Below, in pieces: positions 54,932 through 64,000 of a DNA stretch of 64,000 bases. Source of the DNA: Pseudozobellia sp. WGM2. GTDB taxonomy: Bacteria; Bacteroidota; Bacteroidia; Flavobacteriales; Flavobacteriaceae. Position 1 is the stretch's first letter. Every line of letters begins with the position of its first letter. Both the position numbers and the translations under genes were made by a program. The stretch lies in assembly GCF_017810075.1 (NCBI RefSeq), contig NZ_JADNYK010000005.1, positions 124,001-188,000 on the forward strand, written 5' to 3'. The notes beneath the pieces are model-generated. The model was not told where the DNA came from. It made no database searches and saw nothing but the letters and a program-made list of their open reading frames with translations.

Positions 54932-56740
54932 ATGGAGGAAACTAAAAACTTATTTATACCTGTACATAATTTACAGAGTAAAAGCTTTGTAGTTAAAGAC
55001 TATCAACGTGGTTACAAATGGACAGACAAAGAAATTACGGCTTTACTAGACGACGTAAACGACCATAAAGAAATTGATGGTAAATATTGTTTACAGCCTG
55101 TAATTGTTAAAACGCAAGAAGATAAAACCATTGAGTTAATAGATGGGCAACAACGTATTACAAGTATATATTTATTACTTTTTTATTTAAAGCAAGAACA
55201 TTTTTATAGTATTTCTTATCAAACCAGACCAGCGACAAAAAAGTTTTTAGAAACTGAATTAGCCATATTACATCAAGTAATTCTAGAAGATGTGTCTTGG
55301 CAAGATTTTATAGATCAATTTCCAGATTATAATAATGTAGATATTTTTCATTTGTTTCAAGTCTATGTTCATATTCATAAATGGTATACAAACCCAGATA
55401 TTAACAGAGATGGTTTTCTAGAAAAATTAGAAGATAACGTAAACATTATTTGGTACGATATAGTAATCTCAAACACCAATAACCAATTACAATTGATACC
55501 AGAACAAGTTTTTTTAAATCTTAATGCAGGTAAAATACCCTTAACAAGTTCTGAGTTAATAAAAGCATTATTTATTCTCGAAGCCCAAAACAAACACGCT
55601 AAAGAAATTGCCAAGTTAAAAGCAACAGAACTAGCAACAGAATGGGATCAAATAGAAACAAAATTACATGACGATTTATTTTGGTTTTTTATTTGCGACA
55701 ATAAGCAATACAATAATGCAGCAACACGTATTGATTTTATCATTGATTTGGTGAATAACCGTAATTCAAAAAAGCACGACAGCTTATATTCGTACAGGCT
55801 TTACGAAACCAAATTTAAAGACGAAGAAGATTTAGACTGGAAGGCTATTAAGAAAACCTTCAATAAACTTTTAGAATGGTACGATAACAAAAAGGTTTAT
55901 CATTTGGTAGGTTTTTTAATAGTAAGTGGATTAAAAAAACTATCTGCTATTATTGAGTTAAGCAAGAATAAATCTAAAGTAGATTTTGCAATTGCTTTAG
56001 AAAATGAAATAAAAAAAGCATTTTCCAAAACCAAAAAGAAAGATGACAAAAAGGTTGAAATTTATAATTTAGAAAACCTGCATTACGAAAACTTTAAAAA
56101 GCAATGTAATGATATATTACTGCTTTTAAATATTACGTATTACATCAACAGCAATGGTCCTCATAAATTTCCTTTTAACTTATTCAAAAACGAGAATTGG
56201 AGTGTAGAGCATATTAACCCTCAAAATCCTAGAGATTTTAAAACAGTTAAATATCTTTTAGAATGGTTAGAGGTTAATAAGGAGTACTATACCAAAACTG
56301 ACAATAAAGCCATAATTGAATTGCTAGATAAAGTACTAAGTTTTGTAACAACATTAGATACTTCAAAAACGCTAAAAGATATTAAGTTAAGCAAAGAACA
56401 AATTCAAGATATAGAAGATGTAACAGAAAGTATTACCATAGATTTAGGTTTACACGGTATTTCAAATTTAGCCTTACTAGATGTAAATACAAACAGTAAA
56501 ATTGGTAATAAACCTTTTTTAGAAAAGAGAGAAGAGTTACTAAAACTAGACCAAGAAGGTAAATATGTAAATAGTAAAGGAGAAGAAAAACTGGTCTATT
56601 TACCTATATGTACAAAGAATGTGTTTTCAAAAATTTATACAACAGATAAAGAAAGTACTTTAAAATCATTTTTTGGTAAAGAAGATATGAACGCCTACAA
56701 GTTATTTATAGAAACGCAATTAGAACCTTATTATAAATAA
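54932..56740 (+). CDS. DUF262 + DUF1524-like (GmrSD-type) nuclease
   Basis: A 602-residue protein of the GmrSD/SspE-like group. The N-terminal DUF262 domain has KDYQRGYKWTDKEI near residue 20 and ELIDGQQRITSIYLL near 65 (the DGQQR NTPase-like motif). The C-terminal WSVEHINPQNP near residue 423 carries the HNH His of DUF1524. Such enzymes cut modified DNA (type IV restriction). Start at 54932; an in-frame ATG at 54923 would overlap the hsdS stop. It sits between hsdS and hsdR, four bases before a second DUF262 gene. Confidence 0.85.
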   Translation: MEETKNLFIPVHNLQSKSFVVKDYQRGYKWTDKEITALLDDVNDHKEIDGKYCLQPVIVKTQEDKTIELIDGQQRITSIYLLLFYLKQEHFYSISYQTRPATKKFLETELAILHQVILEDVSWQDFIDQFPDYNNVDIFHLFQVYVHIHKWYTNPDINRDGFLEKLEDNVNIIWYDIVISNTNNQLQLIPEQVFLNLNAGKIPLTSSELIKALFILEAQNKHAKEIAKLKATELATEWDQIETKLHDDLFWFFICDNKQYNNAATRIDFIIDLVNNRNSKKHDSLYSYRLYETKFKDEEDLDWKAIKKTFNKLLEWYDNKKVYHLVGFLIVSGLKKLSAIIELSKNKSKVDFAIALENEIKKAFSKTKKKDDKKVEIYNLENLHYENFKKQCNDILLLLNITYYINSNGPHKFPFNLFKNENWSVEHINPQNPRDFKTVKYLLEWLEVNKEYYTKTDNKAIIELLDKVLSFVTTLDTSKTLKDIKLSKEQIQDIEDVTESITIDLGLHGISNLALLDVNTNSKIGNKPFLEKREELLKLDQEGKYVNSKGEEKLVYLPICTKNVFSKIYTTDKESTLKSFFGKEDMNAYKLFIETQLEPYYK

Positions 56741-56743
56741 CAG

Positions 56744-59053
56744 ATGAAAGAAGGAATTTATAATACGTTTTGGAAAATAATAGAGCAATGTAGAATTGAA
56801 ATACCAATTATACAAAGAGATTATACCTATGGCAGAAAAACAGCTGCCACAATAAAAGAAAAGATTGTAAAAGATATCTTCAACGCTTTAGAAAAAGAGG
56901 ACAGCTTTTTACATCTCGATTTCATTTACGGAAAATTAGTAGGTAAAGAAAATTTAAGTGCTTTTGAAAGAAACAAGACAAACATAAAAGCACTACTTAA
57001 AACCATACAATCGTACGCATTAGAATTAGAGGTTGCTATTGATTATAATTTAGTAGAACAAACCAAAGAAGAAGCAGTAAAAATTACTTTTATTCCATTA
57101 GACGGTCAGCAAAGATTAACCACTTTGTTTTTAGTGCATTGGTATTTGGTACAATACCTAAAACTAAAAGATGAACTAAATAGTTTAAACAAGTTTTCAT
57201 ACGCTACTAGAGTTGGAGCAAAAGATTTTTGCCAATTAATAACTACTACATTATTTGATTTTTCTAAATCGGAAATGTTAGCAAGTGAATTGATTTCTAA
57301 TAACGAAAATTATTATTCAGATTGGATAAAAGACCCAACTGTTATTAGTATGCTTTCTGTAATAGATGAAATAGACAAAGTTTTTAAAGGTTCAGAATCA
57401 AGGTTTGATAATTATTGGGTTTCTTTAACTGAAAATAACAAAATAACGTTCGACTTTTTCGATTTAGACGATTTTGAACTTACCGATGAGTTGTATATAA
57501 AAATGAATGCAAGAGGTAAGAAACTTACCAATTTTGAAAATTTTAAAGCTTGGTTAATAAAAGAATGTAGCGATAATATTACAATTAATAATTGGAAGAG
57601 TAATTTCGATATAAAATGGAACGATATTTTTTGGGACAGAAAACCAATTGAACAGGCAACGGTAGATATTGAATACTTAAACTATTTTAAAACACTATTT
57701 CTTGGAGATTATTTAAAAGCATTTGGCAATAACAATCCAAACCTAAATTTTGATGAAATTAAAACCGAGATAGGTGTTTTAAGAAATCCAGAATCTAACC
57801 CAATTCCATACTTCAACAACGCTAATTTCTTTGCTTCTAGAATTAATAATTATTTACAAATTCTCGATGTTTTTGAATTAACAACATTAAAAACTTTAGA
57901 TAGTACCGCTTCTAAATATATTTCTAAATATATAAGCAAACCCATTTCTAAATTTATCTTTAATAATGATGATGTAGAAAAAATGACCTGGTGGGATATA
58001 ACTCTAAATTATGCCATTTTAAATTACATAAATAAAAGAAGCGGAATAGATGAAGCTTTTTATCAATGGTTAAGGGTTATTGCAAACTTAATTTATAATA
58101 CGCCAATTGAAAGTCCGAAATTGTTTGTTGAAGCATCACAAGCTATTGATAAGTTAATTGATGCTATCGGTAATAACGATTCTGTTTACGCTGTAATCCA
58201 AGATTTAAAAGCAAAAGACATAGATTTTTTTACTACTACTCAAGTAGAAGAGGAAATATATAAGTCTAAAATAATAAAGGCAGACTCAAATTGGGAAAAC
58301 AGTTTATTGGTAGCTGAGAACAATAAATACTTCTTTGGACAAATTGGTTTCATATTTAACTTACTGGAAAAAGAAGAGTTATTAGTTGAATCTTTTGATA
58401 ATGTAAGCTCAAAAGTCTCTGCTTTGTTCTCAAAAGAAGTACTTAACGACAAGTCTTTACTTTTAATTAGAACTCTATTAACACAAGGTAATTGTTTTAC
58501 TCAAAGTGGACGAAACTTGGTGTTTTATGCTAATATATCAGGAACACTAAGAAATAGAAATGAAAACTGGAGACGATTCTTTAAAAACAAGCTTGATTTT
58601 ATAAATAAAATAATCAACCATTCACTCTTTAATAAGCTAGATATAATTGCAAGCTTAAATGAGATAATTGAATTAGAAACAAAAACATTAAAACAGGAGT
58701 ATTTAGTAAAGTTAATTCAAAACCCAAGGTTACTTGATTATGCTAAAAAAAGATGCCTTCGTAAAATTAATGAAGGCTATTATATTTTGGGAAGTTCAAG
58801 AATTTCAGGATATCACGTTGAATTATATACTTACGATTGGTATATAAAGAATAAGAAAAAAGGAATTGAATATATTTCAGTAAAAAATGAAGATGACTTA
58901 CCATACATTAAAATTAAAACTATAAGCACATATTTTAAAATAGAGCTGGATAGTGAAACAGCTGAATTTGATTTGGTTGATGAACACAACACCTATATTG
59001 ATAGTTTTTCAACAATTAATGAAGCATATAATAAAATTGATAAAGATGCATAG
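56744..59053 (+). CDS. second DUF262 domain protein
   Basis: A 769-residue protein with the DUF262 hallmarks PIIQRDYTYGRKTA near residue 25 and FIPLDGQQRLTTLFLV near 115. The remaining 600 residues are mostly helical. No HNH or DUF1524 motif is found, so it may supply the nucleotide-dependent part and the neighbour the nuclease part, as GmrS and GmrD do when split. Its last codons overlap the hsdR start by eight bases, which couples their translation. Confidence 0.8.
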   Translation: MKEGIYNTFWKIIEQCRIEIPIIQRDYTYGRKTAATIKEKIVKDIFNALEKEDSFLHLDFIYGKLVGKENLSAFERNKTNIKALLKTIQSYALELEVAIDYNLVEQTKEEAVKITFIPLDGQQRLTTLFLVHWYLVQYLKLKDELNSLNKFSYATRVGAKDFCQLITTTLFDFSKSEMLASELISNNENYYSDWIKDPTVISMLSVIDEIDKVFKGSESRFDNYWVSLTENNKITFDFFDLDDFELTDELYIKMNARGKKLTNFENFKAWLIKECSDNITINNWKSNFDIKWNDIFWDRKPIEQATVDIEYLNYFKTLFLGDYLKAFGNNNPNLNFDEIKTEIGVLRNPESNPIPYFNNANFFASRINNYLQILDVFELTTLKTLDSTASKYISKYISKPISKFIFNNDDVEKMTWWDITLNYAILNYINKRSGIDEAFYQWLRVIANLIYNTPIESPKLFVEASQAIDKLIDAIGNNDSVYAVIQDLKAKDIDFFTTTQVEEEIYKSKIIKADSNWENSLLVAENNKYFFGQIGFIFNLLEKEELLVESFDNVSSKVSALFSKEVLNDKSLLLIRTLLTQGNCFTQSGRNLVFYANISGTLRNRNENWRRFFKNKLDFINKIINHSLFNKLDIIASLNEIIELETKTLKQEYLVKLIQNPRLLDYAKKRCLRKINEGYYILGSSRISGYHVELYTYDWYIKNKKKGIEYISVKNEDDLPYIKIKTISTYFKIELDSETAEFDLVDEHNTYIDSFSTINEAYNKIDKDA

Positions 59054-62000
59054 CCAAACCAACGAACAAGCTTTAGAAGCGTCCATAGAGAAAATATTAA
59101 CCGGTACTTGTCTAGAAGAACTTAAAGTTCAAGGTGTTGGCGTAGATGAAGTAAACGAAGATGCTGCTATTTATCAAACCGGTAAAGGATATTATATTGG
59201 ACAGCCATCTAATTTTGATTCACGTTTTGCTATTGACGAGCAATTCTTTTGGGACTTTTTACAAAGCACGCAAAAAGAAGAATTAGAAAAACTACAAAAG
59301 CAAAATGATTGGAAATTAAAAATTCTTAATCGTTATGATCGTCTGGTAAAGAAATATGGTATTCTGCATTTGTTGAAAAAAGGTTTGCAAGTAGATGATG
59401 CAAATTTCACTTTATTTTATCAACTACCATTAGCCAGTAGTAGTAAAACCATCAAAGATAGGTTTGAACAAAATCGTTTTAGTGTTACTCGCCAACTACG
59501 GTATAGTATAGACAACCCAAGAGAAGAAATAGACTTGGTATTATTTATTAATGGCTTGCCACTAGTTACAATGGAACTTAAAAATCATTGGACAGGTCAA
59601 AATGCCAAAGTACATGGACAACACCAATACATGTATAAGCGAGACACCAAACAACCCTTACTAAACTTTGCTCGTTGCATTGTTCACTTTGCTGTTGATA
59701 CCGATGACGCATATATGACCACAAAGTTGAATGGCAAAAACACCTTTTTCTTACCATTCAATAAAGGAAACAAACATGGTAAGGGCAACCCAGAAGTTAG
59801 TAAAGGAGAAATAGGGCATAGAACAAACTATTTATGGAACAATGTCTTTACCCGAGAAAGCTTAGCAAATATTGTACAGCATTTTGTAAGATTAGATGGT
59901 AAGAAAAAAGACCCTTTACAGAGTAAAACCTTATTCTTTCCCAGATATCATCAAATGGATGTGGTTAGAAAAATTATTGCAGATGCTAGTGAAAAAGGTG
60001 TTGGGCAAACTTATTTAGTACAACATTCCGCAGGATCAGGAAAGTCTAATTCTATTACTTGGGCAGCCTATCAATTAATTGAAACATATCCTGAAAGTGA
60101 GCATACCCCTGGTAACAGAGGATTGGAAAAACCGCTATTTGATTCTGTTATAGTTGTTACCGACAGACGTTTGTTAGACAAACAAATAAGAGAAAATATT
60201 GCCGATTTTTCAGAAGTTAAAAATATTATCGCTCCAGCTTTTTCTTCAAAAGAATTGAGATCCAGTTTAGAGGAAGGAAAAAAAATCATCATCACAACCA
60301 TACAAAAATTTCCGTTTATCATTGATGGTATAGCTGATTTAAGTGATAAACGTTTTGCCGTAATTATAGATGAGGCTCATAGTAGTCAAAGCGGTACAGC
60401 TCATGATAGTATGAATACAGCCATGGGGCAAAAAATTAATGAAGAAGAAGAATTGGATGCGCAAGATAAAATTGTAAAAGCCATGGAATCTCGCAAAATG
60501 CGAGGCAACGCATCCTATTTAGCATTTACTGCAACCCCAAAACCCATAACCCTAGAAAAATTTGGAGTACAACAGGAAGATGGAAGCTTTAAGCCTTTTC
60601 ACTTATACTCCATGAAACAGGCTATAGAAGAAGGTTTTATTCTAGATGTTCTTGCAAATTACACAACTTTAAAAAGTTATTACGAAATAGAAAAGTCGAT
60701 TGAAGAAAATCCTCTTTTTGATAATATGAAGGCGCAAAAAAAATTGCGTGCGTTTGTTGAACAACACCAACAAACCATAAATACCAAAGCCGAAATTATC
60801 TTAGACCATTTTATACCAAAAGTTGTTAATACCAAAAAACTTAAAGGCAAAGCAAAGGCAATGGTCATTACCCAGAGTATAGAATCTGCCATAAGATATT
60901 TTAAAGCCTTACAGCGCATTTTAATGGATAAGGGCAATCCTTTTAAAATTGCCATTGCCTTTTCTGGAACCAAAATGGTAGATGGTATAGAATATACCGA
61001 AGCAGAAATGAACGGTTTTTCAGAGAAAGATACCAAAGACAAATTTGATGAGGACGAGTATAGAATTTTGGTAGTTGCCAATAAATATCTAACCGGCTTT
61101 GACCAACCAAAATTGAGCGCAATGTACGTAGACAAAAAACTACAAGGTGTTCTTGCTGTTCAAGCATTATCACGTTTAAATAGGTCTGCTAACAAATTAG
61201 GAAAGAAAACAGAAGATTTATTCGTGCTTGACTTCTTTAACTCGACCGATGATATTAAAAACTCTTTTGACCCCTTTTATACTGCAACCTCGTTAAGCGG
61301 TGCTACCGATGTAAATATATTGCATGAATTAAAAGATGTCTTAGATGATGTAGGTGTCTATGAATGGGTGGAAGTAGAAGAATTTAATGAAAAGTTCTTT
61401 AATAAAGTAGATGCACAAGAATTAAGTCCATTAACAGAACGTGCAGCAGAACGCTTTATACGGGAGTTAGAACTAGAAGATCACGACAAGGCAGATTTTA
61501 AAATTAAAGCCAAACAGTTCGTTAAAATATACGGTCAAATGGCTGCCATAATGCCGTACCAAATAGTAGATTGGGAAAAACTCTTTTGGATTCTTAAATT
61601 CCTGATTCCGAAACTTCCAATTAAAAATCAAGACATAGATACGCTTGATGAGCTGTTAGAGTCTGTAGATTTATCTACTTACGGCTTAGAACGTGTCCGT
61701 TTGAACGAATCAATAGGATTAGATGATTCTGAAAGTTCTGTAGACCCACAAAACCCTAACCCAAGAGGAGCGCACGGTCAAGATGTTGATAAGGACCCTT
61801 TAGAAATGATAATACAATCTTTTAACGAACGATGGTTTCAAGGATGGGATGCTACGCCAGAAGACCAAAGAGTTAAATTTATTGGCTTAACGAAATCAAT
61901 ACAAGCACACCCAGACTTTCAACCGAAAGTAGTGGAGAATACAGATGAACAAACCAAAGATTTAGCTTTTAAGAAAATTCTAGATGATGTGATGTCTCAA

Positions 62001-62117
62001 CAACGAAGACAAGAACTAGACTTATATCGTTTGTATGCAAAAGATGAAACTTTCTATAGAGCCTTTTTTGACACTATGAAGAGAATGGCGGGTAGTAATC
62101 TGAGAGAAGGGATATAA
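59046..62117 (+). CDS. hsdR: type I restriction endonuclease subunit R
   Basis: A 1023-residue DNA-translocating endonuclease, started at 59046 (MHSQTNEQALEAS). The PD-(D/E)XK nuclease domain shows REEIDLVLFINGLPLVTMELK near residue 160. Motor domains follow: Walker A QHSAGSGKSNSITW near 328, DEAH box IIDEAHSSQSG near 440, TATPKP near 495. A C-terminal helical region (EcoR124I-like) completes the protein. It is the last gene of the operon and needs HsdM and HsdS for cleavage. Overlaps the second DUF262 gene by eight bases. Confidence 0.95.
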   Translation: MHSQTNEQALEASIEKILTGTCLEELKVQGVGVDEVNEDAAIYQTGKGYYIGQPSNFDSRFAIDEQFFWDFLQSTQKEELEKLQKQNDWKLKILNRYDRLVKKYGILHLLKKGLQVDDANFTLFYQLPLASSSKTIKDRFEQNRFSVTRQLRYSIDNPREEIDLVLFINGLPLVTMELKNHWTGQNAKVHGQHQYMYKRDTKQPLLNFARCIVHFAVDTDDAYMTTKLNGKNTFFLPFNKGNKHGKGNPEVSKGEIGHRTNYLWNNVFTRESLANIVQHFVRLDGKKKDPLQSKTLFFPRYHQMDVVRKIIADASEKGVGQTYLVQHSAGSGKSNSITWAAYQLIETYPESEHTPGNRGLEKPLFDSVIVVTDRRLLDKQIRENIADFSEVKNIIAPAFSSKELRSSLEEGKKIIITTIQKFPFIIDGIADLSDKRFAVIIDEAHSSQSGTAHDSMNTAMGQKINEEEELDAQDKIVKAMESRKMRGNASYLAFTATPKPITLEKFGVQQEDGSFKPFHLYSMKQAIEEGFILDVLANYTTLKSYYEIEKSIEENPLFDNMKAQKKLRAFVEQHQQTINTKAEIILDHFIPKVVNTKKLKGKAKAMVITQSIESAIRYFKALQRILMDKGNPFKIAIAFSGTKMVDGIEYTEAEMNGFSEKDTKDKFDEDEYRILVVANKYLTGFDQPKLSAMYVDKKLQGVLAVQALSRLNRSANKLGKKTEDLFVLDFFNSTDDIKNSFDPFYTATSLSGATDVNILHELKDVLDDVGVYEWVEVEEFNEKFFNKVDAQELSPLTERAAERFIRELELEDHDKADFKIKAKQFVKIYGQMAAIMPYQIVDWEKLFWILKFLIPKLPIKNQDIDTLDELLESVDLSTYGLERVRLNESIGLDDSESSVDPQNPNPRGAHGQDVDKDPLEMIIQSFNERWFQGWDATPEDQRVKFIGLTKSIQAHPDFQPKVVENTDEQTKDLAFKKILDDVMSQQRRQELDLYRLYAKDETFYRAFFDTMKRMAGSNLREGI

Positions 62118-62229
62118 TGAAACTTATATATCTTTTGTAAATCAACACTTTACACTTGAAAACTTCGCTGCTTTGTAGTCTTCAGTTAATTGCTCAAAAC
62201 CGCAAAGTCATTCTGTGGTTTCATAAGTA

Positions 62230-62243
62230 TTGTGGAGCCGGAG
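62230..62243. repeat. partial tmRNA 3'-end copy 1 (candidate att site)
   Basis: TTGTGGAGCCGGAG, the complement of the tmRNA acceptor-stem end (CTCCGGCTCCA plus CAA). It lies 280 bases downstream of the real tmRNA 3' end. Confidence 0.6.
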
Positions 62244-62256
62244 ACGCCCGAGCGTT

Positions 62257-62284
62257 AAAAAAAAGGTCTTGTAGACCTTTTTAG
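62257..62284. terminator. hairpin with A/T tracts downstream of hsdR
   Basis: AAAAAGGTCT-TGT-AGACCTTTTT, ten base pairs, 140 bases after the hsdR stop. It can act in both directions. Confidence 0.7.
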
Positions 62285-62332
62285 CGAAGGGGTGAGTTGG
62301 CGCGCTGGCCTTCGAACCCTGTAGGCGAAACG

Positions 62333-62358
62333 AAAAAAGCCACCCGAAAAGGTGGCTT
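62333..62358 (-). terminator. terminator belonging to a tmRNA 3'-end copy
   Basis: On the minus strand AAGCCACC-TTTTCG-GGTGGCTT is followed by TTTTTT. It directly follows the partial tmRNA end at 62362-62377, as a gene terminator would. Confidence 0.7.
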
Positions 62359-62361
62359 ATT

Positions 62362-62377
62362 TTGTGGAGCCGGAGGA
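62362..62377. repeat. partial tmRNA 3'-end copy 2 (candidate att site)
   Basis: TTGTGGAGCCGGAGGA; it matches the tmRNA end (GTGGAGCCGGAGGGATT) except for one missing G, and has its own terminator. Confidence 0.6.
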
Positions 62378-62445
62378 TTACCTGTGGTGTTCCCTAAGTC
62401 TTCAGTCCTGCAAATACAACTGCCTGTCTTTTTAAGACAGGTGTC

Positions 62446-62485
62446 CAAAAACAAGAAGACCCAATCAAGTAAACTTGTTGGGTCT
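62446..62485 (-). terminator. likely tmRNA terminator
   Basis: AGACCCAA pairs with TTGGGTCT, with inner CAAG/CTTG, followed on the minus strand by a T-rich run (TCTTGTTTTTGG). It lies 38 bases after the tmRNA 3' end; another hairpin, TCACAAC-GCA-GTTGTGA, lies at 62499-62515. Confidence 0.65.
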
Positions 62486-62522
62486 ATTCTGTTTTTATTC
62501 ACAACGCAGTTGTGAGTGATCG

Positions 62523-62921
62523 TGGAGCCGGAGGGATTCGAACCCTCGTCCAAACAAGCAACGTCAAAGCTTTCTACATGTTTAGTTTCCGATTAATTTT
62601 CGATGCATGCCTGACCGGAAACGGCCTAACATACACTTAGCTTCTTAAGGTTTTGGTGGCAACGCCGAAGCTACGCTGCCCTTGTGTTGACTTTTATGGT
62701 GCCTCTAGATGAACCGCCGTCAACAAGGGCTGTTCAGAGACATCTCGCTTTCCGACCTTGTCGGAACGAGGCATAACCTTACTATAATTCAGGTTACGCG
62801 GCAAGAGCGTAATTAGATTCGCCAATTAAAAAGTGTGAAGTATGATATTAACGAGCTGTACCCCAGCGCTCGACATGCTTACATTGCCATTGGTCTCGCT
62901 GTCAAAACCAGTCGGCCCCAT
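62523..62921 (-). ncRNA. ssrA: transfer-messenger RNA (tmRNA)
   Basis: About 399 bases on the minus strand. The 5' end GGGGCCGACTGG at 62921 pairs with CGGCTCCA at the 3' end (62523), including the encoded CCA; GGTTCGAATCCCTCC is the T-arm. The tag reading frame encodes GESNYALAA then a stop, matching Bacteroidota tags. Pseudoknot-like stems (for example CTTGTTGACGGC with GTCAACACAAGGG) lie after the tag. It rescues stalled ribosomes. A plus-strand ORF at 62842-63087 overlaps its start and is a shadow. The 3' end is a known hotspot for integrating elements. Confidence 0.93.
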
Positions 62922-63242
62922 AATGAGCTGGCAAATCATAATCTGCCGGTTACCCATTTTATTTTCAAAGAACTACTTCGTTGCACTTAGCGCAATTGCA
63001 GTATGGGCGTTTCCCTTTCTCGGTCGAGCCTCAAAAGGGTCGGGCTATTCGCTTTTACTCCTCGGCCGCATTCGTCCTGCGGGGTAACCGCTACTATCCC
63101 TAACGCGGGTCGCCTCGTTGAAATCAATCTCTAAAAGACAACCACCCTTATAATTTTATAAGAAGACGGCAAAGCTAGCAAAAAGTTTGTCCACTGCCGC
63201 AATTCCGAGTAATTTAGGCAAAATTTATACCAAAGCCCGTTT
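62922..63242. other. intergenic region with a GC-rich element of unknown function
   Basis: It must contain the promoter of the tmRNA (minus strand) and of the gene at 63243. No gene is seen. The stretch 63000-63115 is much richer in GC and contains CCGCA-TTCGTCC-TGCGG (63067-63083). It resembles sequence I recall between flavobacterial genes with CGGGCTATTCGC and GCTACTATCCCTAACGC; I am not sure of its nature. Confidence 0.4.
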
Positions 63243-64000
63243 ATGAAATTCGGAATCATTCAAGAACGTAAAAATCCGCCCGATAGGCGTGTGGTGCTGT
63301 CTCCCACAGCCTGCCAAAAAGTCGTTAAAAAATTCAAGAAGGCCGAAATTATCGTAGAACCCTCGCCTATAAGAACCTATTCCGATACCGATTATCAAAA
63401 TGCAGGTATCGAGGTCGCCTCAAAGATGGAAGAATGCGATGTGCTTCTTGGTGTGAAAGAAGTGCCTATCGAACACCTAGTTCCGAATAAAAAATACTTT
63501 TTCTTCTCCCACACCATCAAAAAGCAACCGTACAATCGTGACCTGTTGCAGGCCGTTCTCGAAAAGAACATCGAACTCTACGACCATGAGGTGATCACCG
63601 ACCAAAACGAGCAACGGTTAGTGGCCTTTGGCCGATATGCCGGTATCGTTGGGGCCTATAACGGTTTTCGGGCATTCGGACTCAAATATGATAGTTTTAA
63701 GTTGCCTAAGGCAGAAACTTTGCCCGATCAAAAAGCATTGATTGCCGAGCTTAGAAAAATAACCCTGCCGAATATCAAAATATTATTGACCGGTAAGGGT
63801 AGGGTAGGTAACGGATCAAAAGAAATGCTCGATGCCATGGGGCTTAAAAAGGTAAATGTTGCAGAGTACCTTAAAGATGATTTTAACGAAGCTGTTTATT
63901 GCCAAATCGATGCCTCGGAGTACAACAAACGTAAAGACGGGGTACGTGGCAATAAGGCCGATTTTTTTGCTAATCCGCAGGAGTATAAATCAAATTTTCA
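63243..64000 (+). CDS. saccharopine dehydrogenase / alanine dehydrogenase-like oxidoreductase, N-terminal part
   Basis: Open from ATG at 63243 to the window end (252 codons, partial). The start MKFGIIQERKNPPDRRVVLSP matches the AlaDH/PNT N-terminal substrate-binding lobe, followed by VLLGVKEVPIEHL (conserved catalytic Lys) and FFFSHTIKKQPYN. The cofactor-binding start LLTGKGRVGNGSKEML (GxGxxGxG variant) near residue 180 fits LYS1-type NAD-dependent saccharopine dehydrogenases. Flavobacteria have a cytosolic enzyme of this type of unproved substrate. The C-terminal half is off the window. Confidence 0.9.
   Translation, partial: MKFGIIQERKNPPDRRVVLSPTACQKVVKKFKKAEIIVEPSPIRTYSDTDYQNAGIEVASKMEECDVLLGVKEVPIEHLVPNKKYFFFSHTIKKQPYNRDLLQAVLEKNIELYDHEVITDQNEQRLVAFGRYAGIVGAYNGFRAFGLKYDSFKLPKAETLPDQKALIAELRKITLPNIKILLTGKGRVGNGSKEMLDAMGLKKVNVAEYLKDDFNEAVYCQIDASEYNKRKDGVRGNKADFFANPQEYKSNF

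Noticed and set aside
62300-62330. GGCCTTCGAACCCTG, tRNA T-arm-like sequence
   Set aside because: No acceptor, D or anticodon arm can be built around it; at most a degraded remnant at the integration site.
62281-62553. 90-codon minus-strand frame starting in the tmRNA 3' end
   Set aside because: It is read through the tmRNA T-arm and the partial repeats; an artefact of RNA sequence.
62842-63087. 81-codon plus-strand frame
   Set aside because: It covers the 5' part of the tmRNA on the other strand and the GC-rich element.

Overview
The window comes from a marine-type member of the Flavobacteriaceae (Bacteroidota). Supporting signs are the SusC/SusD pair, Bacteroidota-type promoter motifs (TAnnTTTG), lipoproteins without strong Shine-Dalgarno sites, low GC, and a tmRNA whose tag ends in GESNYALAA.

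Layout. (1) 1-7145: a group of small stress-type genes. They are the C-terminal part of an SDR oxidoreductase, a Rho-N-like protein, a small acidic lipoprotein, a 53-residue DUF1328 membrane protein, a DUF2383 four-helix protein, a DUF2945 protein, topoisomerase IB, a hemerythrin, a DUF2254 membrane protein and a DUF2807 protein. (2) 7218-19623: two complete RND efflux systems, one on each strand, with a small secreted protein at the divergent junction. (3) 19707-25418: a SusC/SusD/nucleoside hydrolase operon, probably for nucleoside scavenging, preceded by a DUF2064 protein. (4) 26531-29232: a small secreted protein, a BLUF photoreceptor and a GT39-like glycosyltransferase broken by a single-base frameshift.

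(5) 29766-42139: the most unusual region. Four plus-strand genes encode a V8-like serine protease, a peptidoglycan-binding amidase, a protein carrying both a trypsin-like and a subtilisin-like protease with intact triads, and an M19 dipeptidase-like hydrolase. They converge on two minus-strand genes: a 1639-residue multi-pass membrane protein with a sensor-like exterior and a C-terminal P-loop NTPase, and a metzincin protease disrupted by a one-base frameshift. I infer a signal-activated proteolytic (defence, conflict or self-lysis) system.

(6) 42491-46949: an FAD oxidoreductase with a lipoprotein, a membrane-tethered protein with a possible DNA-binding N-terminus, a highly structured non-coding stretch, a tiny lipoprotein and a secreted EEP-family nuclease or phosphatase. 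(7) 47068-62117: an AT-rich plus-strand array that looks like a defence island. It has a small TerB / coiled-coil membrane / vWA-like lipoprotein / KTSC-like cassette, a zinc-ribbon PD-(D/E)XK nuclease, then a type I restriction-modification operon (hsdM-hsdS-DUF262-DUF262-hsdR). A palindromic repeat is inserted in frame in hsdM. (8) 62118-64000: an integration-hotspot junction with two partial copies of the tmRNA 3' end, the intact tmRNA gene on the minus strand, and the start of a saccharopine-dehydrogenase-like gene.

Two genes (the GT39 protein and the metzincin) each lack one base in a homopolymer run, so sequencing error must be excluded before calling them pseudogenes.
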